A stretch of 21,519 nt of DNA from Acephala macrosclerotiorum (lineage: Eukaryota > Ascomycota > Leotiomycetes > Helotiales > Mollisiaceae): contig MU119748.1 in the NCBI GenBank assembly GCA_014904845.1, forward strand, positions 1 through 21,519, in the 5' to 3' direction. Each line of letters begins with the position of its first letter. Within the stretch, counting starts at the first letter, position 1. Shown piece by piece: positions 11,330-18,623 of the stretch. The translations under genes and the position numbers were made by a program. A model generated the notes under the pieces. It searched no databases and was not told where the DNA came from. It saw only the letters and a list, made by a program, of their open reading frames with translations.

Positions 11330-11560
11330 AACTTGAAACGATCGAGAGATTTATTATTTATTTGATATTACTAGTAAAATCTCATTATTTTTTTTAATTT
11401 TTTCGAAGTTCGTAAAATATTTTTCACGTTTTAATATTCGCGCGAATTTAGCGATCAATGAATATTCGAAGCGTTTGTATAATCGTTTGAACTTCGTTTT
11501 AATCAAATAGCAAATAGTAAAATCGATTTCTATCGTAAAAACTTTATAATTACTATAAAT
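11330..11560 (-). pseudogene. Copia integrase core fragment, RIP-inactivated
   Basis: A minus-strand frame around 11549-11427 reads FYDRNRFYYLLFD, stop, NEVQTIIQTLRIFIDR, stop, IRANIKT. This matches the retroviral-type integrase core of Copia pol, whose second catalytic Asp lies in F.DD.TR..W.Y.L followed by K.EV...I. A residue that should be Asp (DDATR) is Arg, which a single transition does not explain, so the local alignment may be off by an indel. The DNGREF segment expected next cannot be read cleanly below 11430. Its position about 1.1 kb upstream of RT on the same strand is right for Copia. Confidence 0.75.
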
Positions 11561-13841
11561 TAAATTTTCGAGTAAATCAAATAATATTCAAAAATATTCA
11601 AATATTTTAATAATAAATATACGTCGTTTATTTTAAATAAATATATTATTAAAATTATCGAATTTAATTTACAATTTGTTTATATTTTAAAAATATAATA
11701 AAAAAAGTACGTCTATTAAAACTACGTAAAACGTAATACGTTCAATTAATATATTAATATCAATAATTTTAAAAGATAAAATTTCGTCGATTTTAAATTT
11801 AATTATTGTTTTTTTAGTTTTAAATTCGTTTAATTTAATATTTTGAATTCGTTAAAAAATTAAATATTAATTTTTATCGATAATCGATCGTTGAACGATA
11901 CTAATATCGATTATAATACTTATAAAAACGTTTAATACGTAACGATTTATTAAATACGTTTTTATATTAATAAATATCAAAAACAATCTCAATTATATTA
12001 CAATACTCAATATCGTATAATAAATTGATTAACGATCGAATAATTCGATAATTTTAAATTTATTAATCGTACTATAAAATATTATAAAATAATTAATTGA
12101 TTGTATAATATCGTTTTTGTATAAATTTTTTTTTTTAGTAAATTTAACGACAAATTGTTCGTATTTTTTAATAATATCGAAATTTAATTTTTCGAATTCA
12201 ATTACAAATTAAATTATTTTGTTTTTATTAAACGATCTCAATTTTTTAAAATCGTCGTACGCTTTTTTTCTTTTTTTTAATATATAGTAAATACTTTAAC
12301 AATTCGAATTCTTATAAATAAAATATTTTTTCTCGTTTTAATATATTATCAATTTTTTATAATTAATTTAATTACTATATCGAATATTTTTACTATAATA
12401 TTTGCAATTTACGAAATATAATTTGATTATATTTTAATAGATTTTTTTTTTTTCGATTATAAAAGTTCTAAAAATTGTTTTTATTTTCGCTTAAAATGAA
12501 ATCGCGTTATAAACGTTTTCGTATATCGTTTAAAAATTCAATAAAAATCGAAAAAACGTTTAATAGTACTTTAATACGCTTTAATAAACGTAGTAAAACT
12601 TGTTTCGTATAATAGTTTTTATTTGTATATTCGAATGTAAATTAAACTGTTTTTAAATCAATTTTTAATACAATATTTCGAAATATTCGAAAATCGTTTT
12701 ATTTGAATTTTATACTCGAATTAATGCGAGTATAATCGTATTCTATTAATTAAATATTTTGTTTTATCGTTTCTCGATCTCGAAATTCGATTTTACAATT
12801 TTAATTATTTTATCGAAAAATAAACTTTTTTTAGCGAGTTTCTAGTAATAAAATTCATTAGTTTCGTCGATAAATATAATCGAGAACACGTTACGATAAT
12901 TCTCGAGTTTAACGTTTACTTTCGAATATAAATCTTTAAATACTCGTATAAATATATTTAATAAGTCTTTTTTTTCGTAGTATTTGAATTTGTCGTCGTA
13001 AATTTTTATAAAAGTAATTAATTTTTTATTGAGTTTAAATATTATTTGATTTTCGCGATCGAAATTGTATATTAATCGATTAAAATTCTTTAATAGTTTT
13101 TCAATTTCTAATAATAATAAAAACGACGAATTTCGTTTCGAGTTTTTATTCTTTGACGATAAATTTAATAATAATATTTTATTGCGCTTTTAGAATTGTT
13201 TTTAAAGTATCGTACGTTCGAATAGTATTGTTTGTTCTATAAAAAATTTTGTAACAAATTTTAATAATTGAAAGAAAAAATTCGAAAGTACTAATACTAT
13301 CTTTTTAATTTTCTCGATAAAAATAACGAAAAACGCTAGTTTTCGAGTTTGTTTTATTTTTAAATCGATTATATTTTTTTATAAATTGAAATTTCTTATT
13401 AAATTCATTTTTACAATTTTTTTATACGATTATTTTAATTGTTTTTTTTTATTTGCAATATCTATTAATACTTTTAAGACTTTAATAAATCGTTTTTTCA
13501 ATATTTATACTTCGTTTATTTATAAAATTTTACGTAATTTTTTTCTCGTATTTCTATTTATTTTCTTTTTAAATATTTTTTTTTGTTTATTTTGAAAATA
13601 TTTTTTTATATTCTATTTATAATCTATAGTCTCGATTATTTTTCGTTTTAAAACTTTATATTTATTTTAATATATATTATATCGCATCGAGAAATAAAAA
13701 AAATAATAAAAAAATTTCTGTTTAATTAAAATCGTACTTTAAAAAAATATAATCGTATTTTTAGAAAGTATTTTATCGAATCGTATCGTGCTCGATAAAC
13801 ATATTAATTCGATGAGTCTTTGTATTAAACTTGTAAAAATT

Positions 13842-13842
<1 letters not shown>
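11561..13842 (-). other. Copia interior without resolvable coding sequence
   Basis: By position this should hold the start of integrase, protease and gag of the large Copia element (minus strand). I could not read any zinc knuckle, protease motif or gag domain through the mutations. The plus-strand open stretch 13386-13595 is Phe/Leu-rich and looks like antisense noise. The other unread stretch, 10494-11329, lies between integrase and RT, where pol is poorly conserved. Confidence 0.5.

Positions 13843-13890
<48 letters not shown>
13843..13890. repeat. 48-base poly(T) run (poly(A) in the element sense)
   Basis: Uninterrupted T at 13843-13890, about 300 bases inside the 5' LTR of the large Copia element. 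It is much longer than any other homopolymer in the window. A purine-only (A/G) tract in the element strand would become pure A after complete G-to-A change. It may also be a plain poly(A) that expanded by slippage. Its length may be unreliable in an assembly. Confidence 0.9.
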
Positions 13891-13892
<2 letters not shown>

Positions 13893-13900
13893 TATTGTTT

Positions 13901-13960
13901 AACAAATTACAATAAAATACTCGTTGTTAATACGCGATAAAGCGTAAAATAGAAAATCAA
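13901..13960 (-). other. Leader segment shared with the small element
   Basis: In element sense this reads TTTTACGCTTTATCGCG, followed by ATTAAC and TATTTTATTGTAATTT. The small element has TTTTACGCTTTATTGCG, then TTAATAAATATTTAATTGTATTT, at 16710-16749. Position relative to the 5' LTR and orientation agree, so this is a shared 5' untranslated segment and evidence that the two elements are related. Confidence 0.65.
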
Positions 13961-14184
13961 TCAATTTTAAATCGAGAAAAACAAAACGAGCGTAAAATCG
14001 CAATATTTTTTAAAAATTTAATAATTTTTTTTAATATAAATAAAAACTACTTTTTTTTACGTTCAATTGAATTAATAAATTGCGTACAATTCGAGTTTTT
14101 TTGTTCGATCGATTTTATTCAATTGCTACTTTTTTGTAAGTAATTTTATTACTTTATAATCGAACGAGTTTAATTACTAATTAA

Positions 14185-14413
14185 TATTAAAACGTTCGAA
14201 AACAAATCACGAAGTACTAAGATTTTAATCTAATGTCAATAATTCAATTTTATTTATTTCTTCTTAAAAAAAGTATTTATTTATCTATATAATTAAACAA
14301 AGTAAATATAAGATTAAAAAATAAATACTAAAACAATTATTATCAAAAGTAATAAAAATTATAGTTCGAATCATTTAATCGATCACTTAAACGATCGCAT
14401 GATTAAATCGATA
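14185..14413 (-). repeat. 5' LTR of the large Copia element
   Basis: 229 bp, the same length as 8091-8319 with no gaps and transitions only. This copy has lost more G:C, mostly by G-to-A and C-to-T in its middle third. The TATA-like box and the CGATCG arms are still visible. The following bases (below 14185) should be the primer-binding site, but I cannot match them to a tRNA with confidence. Confidence 0.95.
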
Positions 14414-14418
14414 GAATC
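14414..14418. repeat. Target-site duplication, right copy (GAATC)
   Basis: Second copy of the 5-bp duplication, directly against the outer end of the right LTR. Together with 8086-8090 it fixes both ends of the insertion to the base. Confidence 0.92.
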
Positions 14419-15300
14419 TTTAAAAATATTAACTCGTTATTATAATTCGTATAAAGTTTTTTAATTTCTACGTTATTTAAAAATAATATCGTAACTCTAA
14501 AAAATACGTTTTTTAGAATTATTATAATAATTCGAACGAATTAAATTACAAAATTAATTGTTTTTTAAAGCGATATTATTATTCGTAGAAATTTTAATAG
14601 AATTATAAAAATAATTATATTTTTATTTCAAACGTTTAATATAAATTAATTGTATTTAAAAAAAAAATTTATCAAAAAAACATAAAAATATTCAATAAAT
14701 TTTTCAAAAAATTTATTTACAAAAAAAAATATATTAACGTTTTTTAAAATAATCGAATTTATTTTTATAATCGCATTAATTAATCGATAAATTCCAATAA
14801 TCTTTTTCACGATTAAAAACTATAAATTCCAATAAAAATTATCGCTTTTTTCAAATATTCTACAATCGAATTATTTTTGAAACATTTTTATTACAATCGA
14901 AAACAAAATCTTAAAACAATAAAAACTTTTTTCTTATTACATCGTATATTGAATTGTTTTAATATAAATAAACGAATTAATATTTTCATAGATTTTAAAA
15001 ACTTTTTTCTAATCAAATATTATTACTTTTTTACAATTAAATATTATTTTATTAAACATTTTTTTTTAAATTCTTATAATCAATTCTCGACAAATAAAAA
15101 TATTAATCACTTAAAAATAAATTATAATCTTTTTAATATTAAAACAATTTACGATAATAAATATTTTACATATTTTTCAATATATTTTTAAAATGTTTTT
15201 TACGTTTTAAATCGTTCGAATCAATTTTTCTATTCTCTAAAAATCTTTTCAATTTCATCGATTAAATCGACAAATTATATTTTTCTAAACTTGAATTTAT
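14419..15300 (-). pseudogene. Gypsy RT N-terminal part and protease-RT linker
   Basis: Continuation of the Gypsy pol on the far side of the Copia insertion. From 15260 down the frame reads SMKLKRFLENRKIDSNDLK, the kind of linker fungal Gypsy pol has before RT. Then come IQLIYIKRLK (family: LIDRLRGA), SL-stop-KTINFVI (family: EWKTAF.TR), ILKNVFFRVTI (family: FGLTNAPATF) and FLNNVE. At the YLDD active site it reads roughly YNNELIFLK, so both Asp seem to be Asn; one residue is missing relative to the family, so this alignment is tentative. The last codons before the insertion continue in frame at 8085 if one GAATC is removed. A frameshift is likely near 14600. The plus-strand open stretch 14877-15191 is antisense to this region. 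Confidence 0.78.
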
Positions 15301-16143
15301 ATATCGTATTAACGTTTATATTAAATAGTTTCAAATTAGAATTATCTAACGATAAAACTATTTTTTTTATTCGAATTTCTTTTTCGTTTTTATACTCGAA
15401 AATTTTTCAATTTCGTTTTTTTTTAATAAAATAAAATAATTAATATTTCGTACTATTTTTCAAATATTCTTTTTTAATATTCACGTTTAAAAACAATAAT
15501 ACTATTACAAAAAAATACTTTTTCGTTTTTTTATTGAAAATTTTTTTATTCAAAATTTCGTTTATTTTTTTTCTATTAAAAAAAAAACGTTTTATAGAAA
15601 ATCGAAAAAAATAATCTCACTTTTTATATTATTTCATTTGTATTTTTCTTTGAATTAATAATATTTATTTTAATCGTATTTGTTTTACATGAAATAATAT
15701 TAAAAATATTTAATAAAAAATTAAAAATAAAAAAAAATTCGTTAAAATATAAAAATTATTCGCGAATTTTAATACTATATTATTTTTCAATAATACTAAT
15801 ATTTAATTTCTCGCGTTATATTCTTTTTTCGATGTTTTTTCGATTCGAGAATATATATAAATATAGTAATTTCTAGTAATTTAACGCAAATAAATTTTCA
15901 AAAGAAAAACAATTATAATCGTACAAATAAAATTGAAATCTTTAAAATCTCGAAATACGCTATTTTACGAACTATTATTTCTATATTCAATTTATATTTT
16001 TATTATAATAATAAATAATTATTTCAAAAAAAAAAATTTTATATTCGATTTTGTATTCAATTTCTATTTTTATAATCGCTATTTCAACGAATTCGAAATT
16101 CTATTTAATAATAATAAACAATTGAAAATTTTCGACGTTTACA
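15301..16143 (-). other. Probable Gypsy protease/gag region
   Basis: By position upstream of RT this should encode protease and the end of gag. A minus frame is open near 16140-16000 apart from one stop (VENFQLFIIIK, then NFEFVEI). It continues in frame into 18624 and beyond if the small element and one ATAAT are removed. A retropepsin motif is possible there but too altered to claim. The plus-strand stretch 15933-16154 is antisense to it. Confidence 0.45.
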
Positions 16144-16148
16144 ATAAT
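16144..16148. repeat. Target-site duplication, left copy (ATAAT)
   Basis: ATAAT directly before the left LTR of the small element, repeated at 18619-18623. A 5-bp AT match alone is weak here. It gains weight because both LTR edges were set independently by alignment. Confidence 0.82.
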
Positions 16149-16333
16149 TATTAGTTTACAAGTCACGTAGTAATTAAATTTCGCACTTGTTTCAAAATCT
16201 TTTTTTTTATATAATTACGTAGATTTTTTTTTTAAAAAAAAAAATATCAAATAAAATAAATCATAAAATATAAAATAGAAATCTTAATATTTAATAATTC
16301 GTTTAATATTATTTAAATCTTTGTATACTAATA
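16149..16333 (+). repeat. 5' LTR of the small element
   Basis: Starts TATTAGTTTACAAGTCACGT and ends TACTAATA. Aligned by hand with 18433-18618 it shows about 38 transitions, no transversion and one single-base gap in a T run. This copy is the more mutated: polypurine and CT-rich stretches kept in the 3' copy are here nearly pure A and T. Confidence 0.92.
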
Positions 16334-16768
16334 CTAATCAATAATTAATCTAATAATACAATCAATTGATTATACTACTATTAATTACAAAGTAATAAAA
16401 TAATCGAAAAAAAAACAATTGATTATTTGCGATTAATCAAAAAAAAAAAAAAAAAACAAATTTTTCGTGATTTTATTATTCTCGATTCAAAGAAAGAAAG
16501 CAATTTCACGCTGTATTAAAAACAAATAAATTGTACAATTATTTTCAATTAAAGAAAATAGAAATAGATTTTTCGCGATTTTATTACTTTTAAAAAAAAA
16601 GAAATTTGTAGTTGTTTAAACTATTAAAAAATCGATTTTTACGAGTTACTAAAAAAATAAAAACAAATCTTTCGCGATTTTATTATTGTTTTAAAGTGTA
16701 ATTAATCGATTTTACGCTTTATTGCGTTAATAAATATTTAATTGTATTTCGCAGAAATTAAATAATTT
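16334..16768 (+). other. Leader of the small element with a threefold repeat
   Basis: Untranslated-looking DNA after the 5' LTR. The motif CAAATYTTTCGYGATTTTATTA-like recurs with its central CG at 16466, 16574 and 16673, a period of about 100 bases; the middle copy starts AGATT. An 18-base A run (16439-16456) precedes the first copy. The end (16701-16749) matches the leader of the large Copia element. No start codon context could be chosen. Confidence 0.6.
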
Positions 16769-16990
16769 TTCGAGTATTTTACGAAACTCGAAAACACTAC
16801 AAAAAACTATTAAAAGTTTCTTAGAAACAGATCTTTTAATAAGAACGACAATTTTTCGAGCATTTTGCAAAGCTCGAAATTTTATCAAAAACTTTTTCTC
16901 GAATACAATACGAAACTCGAAAATCGAACCATTATATTTATCGAGTTTAACGTTACGTAGTAGACTACTTTTATTTTCTTCGATTTTGTT
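16769..16990 (+). repeat. Tandem repeat block 1 (about 84-bp unit), heavily mutated
   Basis: Copies start at 16769, 16855 and 16898 (the last begins after a half unit). They open with TTCGAG or CTCGAA and continue TATTTTACGAAACTCGAA. They are the mutated counterpart of the block at 17396-17700: after allowing one small gap, most differences from the copy at 17476 are transitions. The minus strand is open across 16727-17014, but only because this repeat lacks stops in that direction. Confidence 0.75.
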
Positions 16991-17041
16991 CAATACGTAA
17001 AAGATTTTATACAAGGTTTTAAAGCACGAAAAAAACGAAAT

Positions 17042-17828
17042 AAAAAATTATAAATATATTTTTAAAAGTTTTTTCAAAATTAAACTATAAAAACATTCGA
17101 TAAACTCGATATCGATACTCGAATTAACCTACGAAATACTCTTCGAAAGAACGGTATTTATATAACTAAGAAAAGACGAGAAAAAAGCAATATTTCTAAG
17201 TTATTAGAAGCTTTTGTGCGAGAAACGAAACAGACAAAGTAGTTTGCTATAGAGCTGAAAAAAGAAAGCTTGTCAAAAGATTTCAACTCATAGAGAAACA
17301 CTATAGACTCTAAAGCAATAAAAGCACGCCGACGAATTGCGACTGCGAGACTTGAATCTAGGCCCCCAGAATACAAAACGCCGAACTTATAACTATTCGA
17401 GTACTCTACGAAGCTCGAGTTTATCGAAAATCAATTTCCTTCGATCGATTGATCTTACGATCGAACTTACAACTATTCGAGTACTCTGCGAAGTTCGAAA
17501 CCCTACAGAAAACTGCCAGAAGTTTCTTGGAAATAGGCTCTTTGGCGAGAACGATAATCTCTCGAGTACTCTACGAAGTCTCGAACTCTACAAATAATCT
17601 CTCGAACCCTCTACGAAACTCGAAACTCTACAGAAAATTGCCAGAGATTTCTTAGAAACAAGCCCTCTAGCGAAAACGACTATTCGAGCCCTGCCAACTT
17701 ACGAGCCCTTGATCGATCGTATCGACAACTTCGTTATTTCCCTGTTCGACCTAGGAAATAAACAGTTTCACTACGATACTACTTGGCAGTCTACACTCGA
17801 TTTCAACTATGCATCACCGGAGCAGTAA
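17042..17828 (+). pseudogene. Gag-like reading frame relic of the small element
   Basis: From about 17063 to 17387 one plus frame reads as a plausible protein: KTFDKLDIDTRINLRNTLR, KNGIYITKKRR, ISKLLEAFVRETKQTK and IKARRRIATARLESRPPEY. Its stops at 17228-17230 and 17291-17293 are TAG and that at 17388-17390 is TAA, all forms that CAG, CAA or TGG give after RIP. It then runs into the repeat block, whose units translate as FEYSTKLE... and ETLQKTARSFLE, and ends with YEPLIDRIDNFVISLFDLG and a stop at 17826-17828. Successive repeats lie in different frames, so small indels have also broken it. The charged, helical, enzyme-free character and its place after the leader suggest Gag, a particle protein. 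I recognise no named domain; capture of a host gene fragment is the main alternative. Confidence 0.5.
17396..17700 (+). repeat. Tandem repeat block 2 (80-86 bp, near 28 codons), well preserved
   Basis: Copies begin at 17396, 17476, 17561, 17601 and 17683, spaced 80, 85, 40 and 82 bases, so one is a half unit. Each opens with a small inverted repeat of TCGAG/CTCGA type around TACTCTACGAAG. The fuller copies continue CTACAGAAAACTGCCAG and GTTTCTTGGAAA. The period is close to 84 bases, and the copies at 17476 and 17601 give alike peptides (FETLQKTARSFLEIGSLA and LETLQKIARDFLETSPLA). The repeat therefore looks coding. Confidence 0.82.
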
Positions 17829-18432
17829 CACTGAGAGCAGTAGCACTTCATCTACTAAAGAGAATTATCACCGGTACTCTCAATTAAATGCAATTACTTA
17901 AATTCGATCGCTATTATTAGCCACTACGATAGCGATCCTCATTCTCGCATTGCCGGCATAATCTCATGATATTGCAGCCAGCCAATTTAGACTATGCAAT
18001 ACTTATTGAATTATTATACCAATGCACCGACAAAACCTCGATTCTAGCCCTTAAATTAAACCACTCGATTTTCTCGCATTACTAGTATACTCCCATGAGA
18101 TGAATACACCAGATTTCCAGTGTATTGCATATTACGCATACATCGGTTCAATGCAATCTTAGTTCATCGATATTCTCGATGTTTATACTCGTTTTTAGGA
18201 TTTTTAATGTTTTTAGTGTTTTGAATACGCGACTTCTAATTGGCCCGAGAATTACAAGCATCGAAATTGAAGGAAATTTTTTATTTTTGATCTCAGGCAA
18301 TAAAAAATCACGTAGTAATTGGCCATTTACATTCTTTTTGAATTAAACGCTCTTATTTCTTTGTATATATGATTAATTTATTGAAAAGAACCCGTTGAAA
18401 AGAACTAGTCTTTTTAAAGAAAAAATTGCTAG
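17829..18432 (+). other. 3' noncoding part of the small element
   Basis: About 600 bases of relatively GC-rich DNA between the gag-like stop and the 3' LTR. A Ser/Thr-rich 30-codon frame, starting MHHRSSNTESSSTSSTKE, lies at 17809-17901 and overlaps the previous reading; I do not call it a gene. TTCTCGCATTGCCGGCATA at 17942 recurs in altered form at 18071, suggesting a decayed duplication of about 130-base period. TCACGTAGTAATT at 18308-18320 is identical to a 5' LTR word. Nothing else is recognised. Confidence 0.55.
18410..18432 (+). other. Polypurine-tract region before the 3' LTR of the small element
   Basis: AAAGAAAAAATTGCTAG stands directly before the LTR and matches the equivalent site of the large Copia element. 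A TTGAAAAGAAC word just upstream also has a counterpart there. The likely role is priming of plus-strand DNA synthesis. Confidence 0.6.
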
Positions 18433-18618
18433 TATTGATTTACAGGTCACGTAACAATTAGATTTTGCGCTTGTTTTAAAACTTTTTTTTTTATATAATT
18501 ATATAAACTCTCTCTTTTAAGAAAGAAAATACCAAATAGAATAAATCACAGAATATGAGACAGAGATCTTAGTATTTAGTAATTCGTTTGATATTATTTG
18601 AGTTTTTGTGTATCGATA
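18433..18618 (+). repeat. 3' LTR of the small element
   Basis: 186 bp, starting TATTGATTTACAGGTCACGT and ending TATCGATA. It is the better preserved copy, with CT-rich (CTCTCTCTTTTAAG) and purine-rich (GAATATGAGACAGAGATC) stretches intact. The first and last bases, TA...TA, are consistent with mutated TG...CA. Confidence 0.92.
18500..18507 (+). promoter_or_regulatory. TATA-like box in the 3' LTR
   Basis: TATATAAA lies 67 bases into the LTR, followed by a CT-rich then GAAAGAAAA stretch. The arrangement resembles the large element's LTR in the same sense, which supports the plus orientation. In the 5' LTR the box has become TTACGTAG-like. Confidence 0.55.
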
Positions 18619-18623
18619 ATAAT
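18619..18623. repeat. Target-site duplication, right copy (ATAAT)
   Basis: Second ATAAT, directly after the right LTR, matching 16144-16148. Confidence 0.82.

Larger units (their letters stand above)
8091..14413 (-). mobile_element. Full-length Ty1/Copia LTR retrotransposon, RIP-inactivated
   Basis: A complete element of 6323 bp: two direct 229-bp LTRs, a GAATC target duplication on both sides, and an interior whose minus strand reads integrase, then RT, then RNase H. Integrase before RT is the diagnostic Copia order. It sits inside the Gypsy RT frame. LTR ends read TA...TA in the element sense, as expected if TG...CA was mutated. Both strands have lost G:C pairs, without the strong strand bias of the surrounding Gypsy sequence, so its mutation history differs from its host's. 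The gag and protease region (roughly 11600-13900) could not be resolved. Confidence 0.95.
16149..18618 (+). mobile_element. Small non-autonomous Copia-type LTR element
   Basis: 2470 bp with direct LTRs of 185 and 186 bp and an ATAAT duplication on both sides. The interior (2099 bp) contains leader repeats, a gag-like relic with internal repeats and a noncoding 3' part. I see no integrase, RT or RNase H on either strand, and there is no room for them. Orientation is plus: the TATA box, the polypurine site and the leader all match the large Copia element read in its own sense. The left half is heavily mutated; from about 17100 rightwards it is much less so. It would have depended on another Copia element for its enzymes. 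Confidence 0.85.

Noticed and set aside
13386..13595. Plus-strand open frame with membrane-like Phe/Leu composition
   Set aside because: Antisense within the Copia interior; hydrophobic T-rich codons arise by chance in T-rich DNA.
14877..15191. Plus-strand open frame of 104 codons
   Set aside because: It is antisense to the Gypsy protease-RT linker and RT start, and is made mostly of Phe, Tyr, Asn, Ile and Lys, as AT-rich noise would be.
15933..16154. Plus-strand open frame of 73 codons
   Set aside because: It runs over the target duplication into the LTR of the small element and is antisense to the Gypsy frame.
17158..17376. Minus-strand open frame beginning YSGGLDSSLAV, resembling the SGG.DS PP-loop of ATP pyrophosphatases
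   Set aside because: The rest of the frame has no PP-loop ATPase features and ends after about 70 codons. The opposite strand reads as a more coherent gag-like protein continuing on both sides.
17337..17655. Two overlapping plus-strand open frames over the tandem repeat
   Set aside because: They are pieces of the broken gag-like relic read in different frames, not separate genes.
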